Source of the DNA: Streptomyces sp. NBC_00190 | GTDB lineage: Bacteria > Actinomycetota > Actinomycetes > Streptomycetales > Streptomycetaceae | NCBI RefSeq assembly: GCF_036203305.1 | Contig: NZ_CP108131.1 | Location: 5,332,001 to 5,396,000, forward strand | Direction of reading: 5' to 3' | DNA length: 64,000 bases | Part shown: positions 1 to 7,041 of the stretch, in pieces | How positions within the stretch are numbered: the first letter of the stretch is position 1 | How the letters are laid out: each line of letters opens with the position of its first letter | Position numbers and translations under genes: made by a program | Notes under the pieces: model-generated | Told to the model about the DNA's origin: nothing | Database searches by the model: none | The model's input: only the letters and a program-made list of their open reading frames with translations

Positions 1-389
1 TCCGCCCCGGGGACCCACCGCACCTCTAGGGATTCCGAACTTACCTTGATCTCGCCGCTGACCGGTCGAGCGCGGAAGCAGAGCGAGAACTCTTGCCGCA
101 CCTCACCGTCCGCGAACGCGATGACGTGCCCTGGGTCGGTGAAAATTCCCACCAGGCCGACGACTTCGACCAGAATCCCGGTTTCCTCCAGAACCTCTCG
201 GACCACCGTTCCCGTGATGTTTTCCCCAAGCTCCTGGATACCCCCCGGCATGCCCCAACGTCCGTTGTCCGATCGCCGTTCCAGCAGCACATCGCCCGCA
301 TCGTTGACGATGAACGCCGTCACCGCAGGCACGATGCTGTTGGCTTTCGGCGCGTTGGGATCGTTGAAGTAGTCAGTGCGGCGACTCAT
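1..389 (-). CDS. NUDIX hydrolase (3' end cut by window edge), Pif-like candidate
   Basis: Reading from the ATG at 389 gives a protein starting MSRRTDYFNDPNAPKANS that stays open to position 1. It contains a perfect NUDIX box: GGIQELGE, then seven residues, then REVLEETG, matching Gx5Ex7REUxEExGU. Family members hydrolyse nucleoside diphosphates linked to other groups, using Mg held by the Glu residues of the box. It starts two bases after the stop of the HTH gene at 392-1132 and is surely co-transcribed with it. In the AICE pSAM2 a NUDIX protein (Pif) prevents redundant transfer between cells that already carry the element. The same role here is an inference from element context. The substrate is unknown and the C-terminus is not visible. 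Confidence 0.85.
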   Translation of the reverse strand, partial: MSRRTDYFNDPNAPKANSIVPAVTAFIVNDAGDVLLERRSDNGRWGMPGGIQELGENITGTVVREVLEETGILVEVVGLVGIFTDPGHVIAFADGEVRQEFSLCFRARPVSGEIKVSSESLEVRWVPGA

Positions 390-391
390 GC

Positions 392-1132
392 TCACCTTTC
401 GATGGGGACAGCTTCGGACCAGACCTTCTCGAAGCTCTGCTGATACGTGGAGACCAGCTCAGCACCCGCGACCTTGCGCAGGTGGAGAACCGGCGTCAGG
501 GGTGCACTCACCCCGTACACCTGTGTGTTCACCAGCCACTCGTCATCCGACCGGTAGAGCGAGTTGTGCAGAGTCGACCGGTGAAGACGGAACTCGATCC
601 CCGAAACCGAATAGAGGGGGCGATAGAGTTTCATTACCTCTCGAACCTTGTAGGCCACCCCCTCGCCGATTTCCTCCTCCTCGCCTCGGCGCCGGATCTC
701 TGGACTTTCCGGGTCGCCGAGCAGGATGCGGGCCCGAACACCGCCAGCCGCTTTCGACCTGAGTAACTGTGCCCAGCGAGGATTCTCGGCGAGGAAGACA
801 CCCGCGTGTACCAGTACGCCAATCTCGCGTTCGGCCCGCCCGAACAGCTGGAGCCATAGGTCCGCCGGCACGTAGGAGCGATGCGGATAGACCTTCAGGA
901 CCTCGGCATCAGCAGCGTCCTTACGCTGCCCGTCCGGCAGGCCGTCCGGCCAGAGATACCCCTCGTCTTCCCGCAGGAAGGCGGAGATGGCAAGGCGGTG
1001 TCGTCGGTACGGCGCTCGCCCCTTGGTGATCCAGCGCTCCACCGTCTTGGGGTCGACGCCAAGGTGCTCCGCCAGGGATTCCGCCGTGACGCCTTGCGTC
1101 AGCATCGCGGACCTTAACCGCTCGTTCGCCAT
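392..1132 (-). CDS. HTH transcriptional regulator with C-terminal PLD-like sensor domain
   Basis: A 246-residue protein starting MANERLRSAMLTQGVTAESL. The open frame extends further upstream, but this ATG begins the helix-turn-helix (about residues 3-60, with AESLAEHLGVDPKTVERWI as the HTH core), so I use it. The C-terminal 160 residues contain LHNSLYRSDDEWLVNTQVYG, which resembles a degraded phospholipase-D HxKx4D motif with Ser at the Lys position. I suggest a non-catalytic ligand-sensing fold, but this is tentative. The gene carries two in-frame TTA Leu codons (codons 6 and 123), the rare codon read by the bldA tRNA in Streptomyces. That would make its translation depend on development. 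It is coupled to the NUDIX gene. It probably represses element functions through the palindromes at 1310-1341. Confidence 0.8.
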   Translation of the reverse strand: MANERLRSAMLTQGVTAESLAEHLGVDPKTVERWITKGRAPYRRHRLAISAFLREDEGYLWPDGLPDGQRKDAADAEVLKVYPHRSYVPADLWLQLFGRAEREIGVLVHAGVFLAENPRWAQLLRSKAAGGVRARILLGDPESPEIRRRGEEEEIGEGVAYKVREVMKLYRPLYSVSGIEFRLHRSTLHNSLYRSDDEWLVNTQVYGVSAPLTPVLHLRKVAGAELVSTYQQSFEKVWSEAVPIER

Positions 1133-1309
1133 CCAACCCCCAGGGACGTCCAGGGACGTATCCGCCCGCCAGAACGCTACCGAGGACGTCCCAAGTCGTC
1201 CAGGGACGTGGTGACTTCGTCCCGCCCTTCGGCGGCACTCTGGTGACACATCGCAAGGCGGACCGGCTGAGGCGCAGAGCTTGACAGCCTCAACCAGAAC
1301 CGCCAATGT

Positions 1310-1341
1310 GAGATACACGTTCAAGCATGTATCTCATGCTT
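1310..1341. promoter_or_regulatory. Overlapping palindromes upstream of the HTH gene (operator candidate)
   Basis: Two interlocking inverted repeats are visible. GAGATACA (1310-1317) pairs with TGTATCTC (1328-1335), and AGCATG (1325-1330) pairs with CATGCT (1336-1341) around TATCT. A TTGACA hexamer lies at 1281-1286. The region sits about 180 bases upstream of the HTH start and about 560 upstream of the transfer block, so a bound regulator could affect either direction. The operator role is inferred. Confidence 0.45.
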
Positions 1342-1594
1342 CGAGTGCGGCTACTTCGCGCTGACCTGCATGGATGCCTGCTACGAGCGGTGTATGCGAA
1401 GCAAGGGGCCCGGAACTGCGTGGGCCCACAGCTGAGGGCGGGGACGCTGCAATCCCGCTAAAGGCCAGGGGATAGGGCGAGCAGTTGGCGCCTGACTGGC
1501 GAGGTGGCCCGGCGACCGCGAGCAACGGCCGGAGGGTGGGGACGTGGTCCCCCTTGCAGTGCACATCCCAGATGGATCCGTAGGAGGAGGAACA

Positions 1595-1696
1595 GTGATC
1601 CGCTTAAGACTTTGGGCCCCGTTCGCGCTGGACCGGCGCGGGTGGGTGAGCCTTTCGCGTCATCCCCTGAGTCGCCGCTTCAGCGCACCGGGATAG
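1595..1696 (+). CDS. Possible 33-residue leader peptide or small protein
   Basis: A GTG at 1595 follows an excellent ribosome site (AGGAGGAGG at 1582-1590, spacing 4). It opens a 33-codon frame ending at TAG 1694-1696, giving MIRLRLWAPFALDRRGWV and 15 more mostly basic residues. The fourth codon is TTA, the bldA codon. It could be a leader peptide for the transfer block, with the hairpin at 1832-1857 downstream, or the remnant of a decayed gene. I do not recognise the product. The strength of the ribosome site is the main evidence. Confidence 0.35.
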   Translation: MIRLRLWAPFALDRRGWVSLSRHPLSRRFSAPG

Positions 1697-1831
1697 CCGG
1701 TGATTCGCGCTTCAGGGCCCGCAGCTTCGTGCTGCGGCCGGTTGCCTCCTCCGCCCGTCCGGCGTACACCGCGCCGTACGGGCGGGGTTGCAGGGAGCCG
1801 TGTTCATCCGCTCCACCCCCAACGATGTACA

Positions 1832-1857
1832 GCCCCCGGCGTTCGAGCGCCGGGGGT
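1832..1857 (+). terminator. GC-rich hairpin before the transfer block (terminator or attenuator)
   Basis: GCCCCCGGCG (1832-1841) pairs with CGCCGGGGGT (1848-1857) around TTCGAG (with one G-T pair). The following bases are TGCTGTTC. It ends 41 bases before the ATG at 1899, so it would sit in the leader of the transfer operon and may terminate or attenuate reading from upstream. Confidence 0.5.
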
Positions 1858-1898
1858 TGCTGTTCGGGCCCGTTCCTGTGTGAGAGGAGCAAGACCCA

Positions 1899-2162
1899 AT
1901 GAAGTTCATCGGTGCTGTTCAGGCGGTTGTTACCGCTGACGAGTTCGACCGTGAGCCGACGGCCGCGGAGCTGGACGCGATCGAGTGCGAGATGCCCGTC
2001 ATCACGGCGGAGGTCGAGTTGCTCGACGCCGAGATCGTGACGCTCGACCGGACGCCGTCGGAGCTGGATGAGCGGCGGATCCGGCGGGCCCGCCGGAGGG
2101 TGCTGACGGAGCGGGTCGCGCTGGCAAACCGGCTGGTTTCGGGTTCGCCGGAGGTGGCCTGA
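1899..2162 (+). CDS. Small conserved AICE protein, DUF6284-like
   Basis: An 87-residue acidic then basic protein beginning MKFIGAVQAVVTADEFDREP, with GAGAGG ribosome site 17-12 bases upstream of the ATG. The order of features (a short N-terminal strand, an acidic ELDAIECEMPVI segment, an Arg-rich RRIRRARRRVL helix) matches the small DUF6284 proteins that open AICE transfer operons in Streptomyces, as I recall them. No function is established. Its stop overlaps the start of the next gene by one base, so translation is probably coupled. Predicted to be cytoplasmic and helical. Confidence 0.65.
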   Translation: MKFIGAVQAVVTADEFDREPTAAELDAIECEMPVITAEVELLDAEIVTLDRTPSELDERRIRRARRRVLTERVALANRLVSGSPEVA

Positions 2163-2440
2163 TGTTCCGGGCCCAGATGACGAACAGCGGCGACAGCTGG
2201 TGCCTATACGTGGTGCTCCTCGGCGTGGAGCACTGGCCGCAGCGCGTGTGGCCGAGCGGCCACGGCGTGCCCACCCTCGTCGAGCGCGCCCAGGCACTGG
2301 CCGACATGGGATACGAGATCGCCCCGGCCGAGTGGTGGTCGTGGGGCGAGTACGGCACAGACCCGGTCGACCCGGCCGGGCACGCAGCGCTCTACGCCTC
2401 CGTCCAGGTCATCCGCGTGAGCCTGGTGGCGAGCCGGTGA
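2162..2440 (+). CDS. Small conserved AICE protein, DUF6303-like
   Basis: A 92-residue protein starting MFRAQMTNSGDSWCLYVVLL. The frame starts on the last base of the preceding stop codon and ends overlapping the GTG of the next gene, so it lies in a tightly coupled operon. The pattern of a short RxxM/WCLYVVL strand, a PT(L/V)xERAxAL helix and a Trp-rich C-terminal half resembles the DUF6303 small proteins found beside DUF2637 genes in Streptomyces mobile elements. This is recall, not a search. No catalytic motif or membrane segment is seen, and the function is unknown. Confidence 0.6.
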   Translation: MFRAQMTNSGDSWCLYVVLLGVEHWPQRVWPSGHGVPTLVERAQALADMGYEIAPAEWWSWGEYGTDPVDPAGHAALYASVQVIRVSLVASR

Positions 2441-3270
2441 CGGCGCGCACTCCAGCCGAGCAGATCACAGCCCTGCACCGGCTGCTGGGAACCCTGACCC
2501 GGGTCCTGGTGGCCGTGGCGGTGGTCGCGCTGGTGTTCACCGCGTCGAACGTGACGATGTTCGCGATCACCCATCACGTCTCGCCGTGGATCGCGTGGCT
2601 GCTCGACCCGATGGTCGCGGTCGCCCTCGGAGCGGTCCTCATCTTCGACGGACGCCTCTCCGAGTACGGGCTGTACCCATCGGGCTGGGCCGCGGTGCTG
2701 CGCTGGTTCGCCGGTGTGGGCACGTGGGTGATGAACTGCTGGAGTTCGCTGTGGCCTGCCGGGACCGGGTTCGGGATCCCCCGGGACGTGGACCCGGCCG
2801 GTCTGGTCCTCCACTCCATCCCCCCGGTCCTCCTGATCGTTCTCGCAGAGGCGATCAACCACTACCGGCACGCGATCCTCGCCAAGATCGCCGAATTGCG
2901 GGCCCAGGTGGAAGCCCCGGTGGACGAGGTGGAACCCGAAGAGGCCCCCGAGCGATCCACCCCGGTGCCACCGGATGCTGCGATCCCCGCAGTATCTGCG
3001 TCTGTGTTCCGGACGCCGCTGGTCATCTGCGGTGACCGACAGGTGTTCCACCCTGGCTTCCCCCGGACATCCACCCCGGTCCCCCCGGCGCAGCCGGAGC
3101 CGGAGCGGCTGTCGGCTGGTGAGGCCGCGAACGTGATCCGAGCGTGCTGGGTGGAGGGGATGTCGATCCCGGAGGCGGCCCGGCTTTCCACCCGTTCCAC
3201 CTCCTACGTCCACAAGATCTACCAGCGCCTCAACGAGAGCCGTCAGGCCCTTCCGGCGGGGGTGGGCTGA
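2437..3270 (+). CDS. DUF2637 membrane protein with C-terminal HTH
   Basis: A 277-residue protein from GTG 2437, which overlaps the preceding stop as GTGA. The N-terminal 150 residues hold about four hydrophobic segments (for example VLVAVAVVALVFTASNVTMF, and a later segment VLLIVLAEAI), typical of DUF2637 proteins of Streptomyces plasmids and AICEs. An acidic, Pro-rich linker follows. The last 45 residues (AGEAANVIRACWVEGMSIPE and onward, AARLSTRSTSYVHKIYQRL) look like a helix-turn-helix. A membrane-tethered DNA-binding protein would suit a role in intercellular transfer or spreading, but this is inference. It is coupled to the zinc protein downstream at 3270. Confidence 0.7.
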   Translation: MTARTPAEQITALHRLLGTLTRVLVAVAVVALVFTASNVTMFAITHHVSPWIAWLLDPMVAVALGAVLIFDGRLSEYGLYPSGWAAVLRWFAGVGTWVMNCWSSLWPAGTGFGIPRDVDPAGLVLHSIPPVLLIVLAEAINHYRHAILAKIAELRAQVEAPVDEVEPEEAPERSTPVPPDAAIPAVSASVFRTPLVICGDRQVFHPGFPRTSTPVPPAQPEPERLSAGEAANVIRACWVEGMSIPEAARLSTRSTSYVHKIYQRLNESRQALPAGVG

Positions 3271-3611
3271 TGGCCTCGCTGCCCGTCTACTCCTGGCGGC
3301 TGGCCCCGGACGGGCTGGCCACGCGCCGTCAGCTCCGCGCCGCCGGCCTCCGGCCGGGCGGTCAGGACGTCGCCGCGCAGGTGGAGCGGCCCCGCTACCG
3401 GCGAGGGCCTCTGATCGCCTTCCTCTACCGGATTGAGCTCGCGCTGCCGGTCCGGCCTATGACCCCGGCGAAGGCTGCCGCCCTCGCGAAGGCGAACACG
3501 GCCCGCCGTACGTGCCCCGCCTGCCGCCACGACGCCGGGTACGTCATCCCGGCCTCGCTCGGCACGTGCGTGCCCTGCGCCTACCCCGACGACGTCCAGC
3601 GCGCCGCCTGA
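3270..3611 (+). CDS. RRQRL-motif small zinc-binding protein
   Basis: A 113-residue protein whose ATG overlaps the stop of the DUF2637 gene (TGATG). It has GLATRRQLRAAGLRPGG near residue 15-31, the variant of the RRQRL motif that names this family. Its C-terminal CPACRHDAGYVIPASLGTC, then VPC, gives two CxxC knuckles suitable for one zinc. Such proteins are common in Streptomyces AICE transfer operons and have no proven function. The motif resembles the winged-helix recognition segment of AbiEi-type antitoxins (tATRRQL), but there is no toxin gene beside it. Probably a DNA- or RNA-contacting accessory protein. Confidence 0.65.
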   Translation: MASLPVYSWRLAPDGLATRRQLRAAGLRPGGQDVAAQVERPRYRRGPLIAFLYRIELALPVRPMTPAKAAALAKANTARRTCPACRHDAGYVIPASLGTCVPCAYPDDVQRAA

Positions 3612-3640
3612 ACCTTCCCTCCGTCTGAAGGAGTTCTGCC

Positions 3641-4168
3641 GTGTCTCGCCGTACCCGCTCACAGGCCGCGAAGGCGGCCGCGCCCACGACCGTTCACATT
3701 CCCCGCCAGCGCGGCCGCGGCCGCCGTCAGGAGATGCCGGTCATCGTCGTCGTCTCCGAACAGCCCACCCTGACCGCCCGCGCCACCTCCGCTACCGGCC
3801 GCTGGGTGTGGAAGCACCGCCGGGCCTGGGCCCCCACCGGCTTCGCCGTCGCCGTCCTGGCCGTCGCCGGAATCGTCCACATCTTCGCCCCCTGGGCCGC
3901 GTTCATCGCCGCCCCCGCCGGGCTGGCACCGCTGGTAAAGCTCGGGTGGGAGGCCAAGTCCCGCCCAGCCGCCGACCTCACGACGACCGTCTGGCGGATC
4001 GCCCTCGCCACCCTCGCCCTGGCCGGGACCACCTGGTTCTCCCTGGCCCTGTGGTTCGGCCCGCTGGGTGGGCCGTTGATGGGGCTGTGGACGTTCACGG
4101 CCATCGCCGGACAGGTCATGTGGCTGATCGCCCGCCGTACCTCCACCACCGTCAAGGGGAGCATCTGA
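3641..4168 (+). CDS. AICE membrane protein, SpdB-like candidate
   Basis: A 175-residue protein from GTG 3641, with AAGGAG ribosome site at 3628-3633. The basic N-terminus (MSRRTRSQAAKAA; RQRGRGRRQ) is followed by about four hydrophobic stretches between residues 60 and 165, including GFAVAVLAVAGIVHIFAPWA and ALATLALAGTTWFSLALWF. Its position directly before the TraA-like and TraB genes suggests a spread (Spd) protein. Spd proteins help move plasmids along septate hyphae in Streptomyces. There is no sequence motif that proves it. It overlaps the next gene by one base (TGATG). Confidence 0.55.
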   Translation: MSRRTRSQAAKAAAPTTVHIPRQRGRGRRQEMPVIVVVSEQPTLTARATSATGRWVWKHRRAWAPTGFAVAVLAVAGIVHIFAPWAAFIAAPAGLAPLVKLGWEAKSRPAADLTTTVWRIALATLALAGTTWFSLALWFGPLGGPLMGLWTFTAIAGQVMWLIARRTSTTVKGSI

Positions 4169-4758
4169 TGGCCAACACCGCGAACAACGCCGCCGGGGTG
4201 CCGCGCCAGCCGCGTGGCAACAGCGGCCAGCAGAACAACGCCGGCACGGGCGGTGGCCGTAGCCGGACGACGAACCGGACCCGGAACTACAACTTCAACA
4301 TCGGTGGACAGGGCGGATCGGGTGGCGGGCAGGCGCAGGGCCGTGGCGGTCCGCAGGGCGGGCAGCGCGGCTTCGCCGGGCGGGGCCAGGGCGCCCGGCA
4401 CGGCGCCTACAGCCCCCTCGCTGACCCGGAGTTCTTCTCCAACGTCGACATCCGCAACTACTGCGACAACGGCCGCGCGGTGTTCCTGCAGATGTCGTTC
4501 GAACTGGCCAACGCCGCCGAGATGCTCAACGCCGTCCTGAAGGAAATCCCCGATCCCGAGGGCCGCCCCTTCGGCTCCCGGGCCCGGGCCCGGCGGGTCT
4601 CCAAGCGGCTGAAGAAGGCCGCCGAGGACGCGCTCGGCTCCGCGAAGAACATGGCCGCCACCTACGCGGCGTTCCAGCGCGAGTTCGACCCCGAACTCGC
4701 CCCGTACCAGGCACGTCGCCCGCGTCAGGGCGGCCGCCGCTTCGACTTCAATTCCTAA
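4168..4758 (+). CDS. traA: Plasmid transfer protein TraA-like
   Basis: A 196-residue protein with an ATG at 4168 overlapping the preceding stop. Residues 1-75 are low-complexity, rich in Gly, Gln, Asn and Arg. The folded part starts near FFSNVDIRNYCDNGRAVFLQ and continues as helices rich in Arg/Lys (SRARARRVSKRLKKAAEDAL), ending in basic PRQGGRR. This layout matches the TraA-type accessory transfer proteins encoded next to TraB in Streptomyces plasmids, as I recall them. It probably binds DNA or assists TraB at the hyphal membrane. The family assignment is moderate and the biochemical role is not known. Confidence 0.6.
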   Translation: MANTANNAAGVPRQPRGNSGQQNNAGTGGGRSRTTNRTRNYNFNIGGQGGSGGGQAQGRGGPQGGQRGFAGRGQGARHGAYSPLADPEFFSNVDIRNYCDNGRAVFLQMSFELANAAEMLNAVLKEIPDPEGRPFGSRARARRVSKRLKKAAEDALGSAKNMAATYAAFQREFDPELAPYQARRPRQGGRRFDFNS

Positions 4759-4788
4759 CCCGCACCCGACCTGTAAGGAGGTCAGGCC

Positions 4789-6843
4789 ATGTCCCGAACA
4801 CAGACCGAGGAGCAGCAGTACGACGTGCAGCTGCGCAACGCCCAGGGCGACGGGGGCGGGGTCGGCGAGTACCTGCTGCACCGTGCGAAGCCGCACCTTC
4901 CCCCGTGGCTTGCCGGGGTCGGCACGGGCCTGGCCTCCCTGCCCGCCCACTACTTCTGGAACGGCGAGGCCGGTGTCACGGCCGGCCTCACCCTCGCCTC
5001 CGTCGCACTGACGGGCCTGACGTGGTGGGCCGGACGCAACACCACCCAGCAGCGGCGCCTCCACTCCGCCGTCACCGTCGCCGCCGCATCCACGTGGTTC
5101 ACGGCGGCCTCGATCGCAGGGCCGTCAGCGGGGCCGCTGGGGGAGCTGTACTTCATCGGCGCACCCGCGCTCGCGTTGTCGTGGAACATCCGGCAGATCC
5201 TGCGCCGCAACGTCGACGGAGGCGGAACCACAGACGGCGGGTTCCTGGAGAAAGTCGGGCTGGCCAAGACCCAGGTGGTGCGCTCGGAAGTCGGCCCCAA
5301 CAAGGCGTCCTTCGATCTCCAGCTTCCGCGCGGTGAGCTGACCAGCAGCGACGTCTCGAAGAACCTGGAGCGCATCGCCGGAGCCCTGGATGTTCCCAAG
5401 ACCGCGGTCCGGATGATGGAGAGCGCGGACTCGGCGTCCCGGGTCACGCTCACCGTGGTGCCGCTGGACCTGCTCAAGAACACCGTGCCGTGCCCCGGGC
5501 CGTCCCACCCAGGCGGGTCGATCGCGGACCCGGTCGTTGTCGGCATCTACGAGGACGGCACTGAAGCGGTCATCTACTTCCCCGGCGACCCGGCCGCGGC
5601 CCGGAATGCGGCGCACTTCCTGGTCATGGGGATGACCGGCTCCGGCAAGAGTGAGGGCGGCCTCACTGCCCTCGCCGAAGTCCTGACCCGCCGGGACGTG
5701 ATCGTCTGGGCGTCCGACCCCGCGAAGGCGGAACAGACCCTCGGGCCGCTGCTCCCGGCGATCGACTGGGCCGCCCTCGACATGGCCTCCACCAAAGCCA
5801 TGGTCGAAGCACTCCGCGCTGCCATCCCCGTCCGGACGGCGTGGCTGGCCAAGTACGGCTACAAGCAGTGGGAACCCGCGTGCGCCGAAGTCCAGGCCGA
5901 CGGAGCCCCCGGCATGCCGTACCTGGTGGCCTGGTTCGAAGAGGCCGCCAAGACGATCCGCGAGATCGACGACGATGTGTTCACCGGCATCGCCCAGGAA
6001 GCCCGCTCCGCCGGCGTCTCCCTCGTCGTCTCCATGCAGCGCGCCTCCGGCAACCAAGTCAGCACGGACACCCGCGCCTCCCTCGGATCCTCCTGGTGCC
6101 ACGGCGTCCGCACCGAAGGCGACGCCCGCTTCGCCCTCGACGACGACGTCCTCGACGCCGGGGCGGCGCCGCACGTGTGGAAGGACAAGAAGCCCGGCTA
6201 CAGCTACCTCGTCGCCAACGGCGTCCCCGAGACGTTCTGGGCCACCCCGCTCCGCGACTACCTGAGCGGCACCGACTACCTGACCTGGGTAGTCCTCGCC
6301 TTCGCCGACACCCGGGCCTCCGTCGACCCCGTCACCGCCGGGGCCGCGGCGCGGACCGTCGACCGGGCCTTCACCGCCCGCACCCGCCACCCCCTGCCCG
6401 GCACCGCTGACGAGCCGGAGGACGTCGACATGCACGACGGAGACGACCCGGACGAGGACGACGACTTCGACGAGGAGGAGTACGACGGCCGGGCGCTGGC
6501 GGTCGTCGACGAGGACGACGACGAGGGGGAGTTCGTGGACCCGGAAGAGGAGCTGCCGGAAGTCGAGCACGTCGTCGAGTTCGCCCAGCGTCCCCCGGAC
6601 GTCCCTCAGGTCAAGCTCACCGCCGCGGAAGCCCGGGCGGCAATGGAAGAGATCTTGGAGGAGTTCGAGGACGAGGGCCTCGACATGGTCGGCCCGGCGG
6701 ACTTCATGGCCCACTGCGACCGCCACGGCCGCTCCCGTTCCTGGGTCTCCGGACAGGTCGCCGCGTTCGTCATGGCGGGTCGTCTCGCCGAGACGAACGA
6801 GGTCGGCCGCTACCGGATCGTGCCGTACCGGGTGGCGGCCTGA
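4789..6843 (+). CDS. traB: TraB-type conjugal DNA translocase (FtsK/SpoIIIE family)
   Basis: A 684-residue protein. Its ATG follows AAGGAGG at 4773-4779. Residues 40-145 have hydrophobic segments that anchor it in the membrane. The FtsK/SpoIIIE ATPase domain carries Walker A GMTGSGKS at residues 281-288 and a later LVAWFEEAAK (about residue 378) at the Walker B position. An acidic Asp/Glu-rich linker (about 545-600) leads to a C-terminal winged-helix domain (DFMAHCDRHGRSRSWVSGQV), which in Streptomyces TraB proteins binds 8-bp repeats in the clt locus. TraB alone moves double-stranded element DNA between mycelia. Clustered octamers directly downstream (6859-6980) fit as its target. It ends the first part of the transfer operon. 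Confidence 0.9.
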   Translation: MSRTQTEEQQYDVQLRNAQGDGGGVGEYLLHRAKPHLPPWLAGVGTGLASLPAHYFWNGEAGVTAGLTLASVALTGLTWWAGRNTTQQRRLHSAVTVAAASTWFTAASIAGPSAGPLGELYFIGAPALALSWNIRQILRRNVDGGGTTDGGFLEKVGLAKTQVVRSEVGPNKASFDLQLPRGELTSSDVSKNLERIAGALDVPKTAVRMMESADSASRVTLTVVPLDLLKNTVPCPGPSHPGGSIADPVVVGIYEDGTEAVIYFPGDPAAARNAAHFLVMGMTGSGKSEGGLTALAEVLTRRDVIVWASDPAKAEQTLGPLLPAIDWAALDMASTKAMVEALRAAIPVRTAWLAKYGYKQWEPACAEVQADGAPGMPYLVAWFEEAAKTIREIDDDVFTGIAQEARSAGVSLVVSMQRASGNQVSTDTRASLGSSWCHGVRTEGDARFALDDDVLDAGAAPHVWKDKKPGYSYLVANGVPETFWATPLRDYLSGTDYLTWVVLAFADTRASVDPVTAGAAARTVDRAFTARTRHPLPGTADEPEDVDMHDGDDPDEDDDFDEEEYDGRALAVVDEDDDEGEFVDPEEELPEVEHVVEFAQRPPDVPQVKLTAAEARAAMEEILEEFEDEGLDMVGPADFMAHCDRHGRSRSWVSGQVAAFVMAGRLAETNEVGRYRIVPYRVAA

Positions 6844-6980
6844 CGCGTCAGACGCGTCTGACACCCCTGACAGCCAGAAGTCCCGAAACACAGGTCATAC
6901 GTGCGCGCGAGGGGTGTCAGACGGGTGTCTGACGCGTCTGACACCCCCACCCGACACCTGTCCAGACACCCCTGACACCC
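6842..6980. repeat. Clustered TGACACCC-type octamers downstream of traB (clt candidate)
   Basis: Exact TGACACCC occurs at 6859-6866, 6939-6946 and 6973-6980, and AGACACCC at 6964-6971. The inverse GGGTGTCA occurs at 6912-6919 and GGGTGTCT at 6923-6930. A 16-base direct repeat GACGCGTCTGACACCC is at 6851-6866 and 6931-6946, and TGACGCGTCA at 6841-6850 is palindromic. Streptomyces TraB proteins recognise short direct repeats in a noncoding clt locus that often lies beside traB. Position and repeat size fit. Binding is inferred. Confidence 0.6.
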
Positions 6981-6987
6981 AGCCCTG

Positions 6988-7020
6988 ACGGGGCCCGAGC
7001 CACACCGGCGCGGGCCCCGT
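6988..7020 (+). terminator. Strong hairpin after the clt-like repeats
   Basis: ACGGGGCCCG (6988-6997) pairs perfectly with CGGGCCCCGT (7011-7020) over a 13-base loop, followed by CCCTCTTCCCC. It lies between traB and the next gene at 7042 and probably ends or reduces transcription from the transfer operon. Confidence 0.6.
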
Positions 7021-7041
7021 CCCTCTTCCCCGGAGGCTGCC

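Larger units (their letters stand above)
1133..1898. other. Long intergenic control region between the HTH/NUDIX pair and the transfer block
   Basis: About 766 bases without a well-supported long gene. It contains the palindromes at 1310-1341, a short ORF with a strong ribosome site at 1595-1696, and a GC-rich hairpin at 1832-1857 just before the first transfer-block gene. Several long frames cross it on both strands, but they have no recognisable protein and no consistent start signals. I read it as regulatory DNA for divergent transcription. Confidence 0.5.

Noticed and set aside
1504..1902. A 132-codon plus-strand frame before the first transfer gene
   Set aside because: It runs through the hairpin at 1832-1857 and ends inside the next start region; composition is low-complexity and there is no ribosome site. 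The 33-codon ORF at 1595 in another frame has a better start.
3270..3611. Toxin-antitoxin system in the AICE
   Set aside because: The TRRQL motif alone suggested an antitoxin, but no nucleotidyltransferase or other toxin gene is adjacent.
6842..6980. Insertion-sequence end or transposon remnant
   Set aside because: No transposase and no long terminal inverted repeats; repeats are short, clustered and beside traB, which fits clt better.
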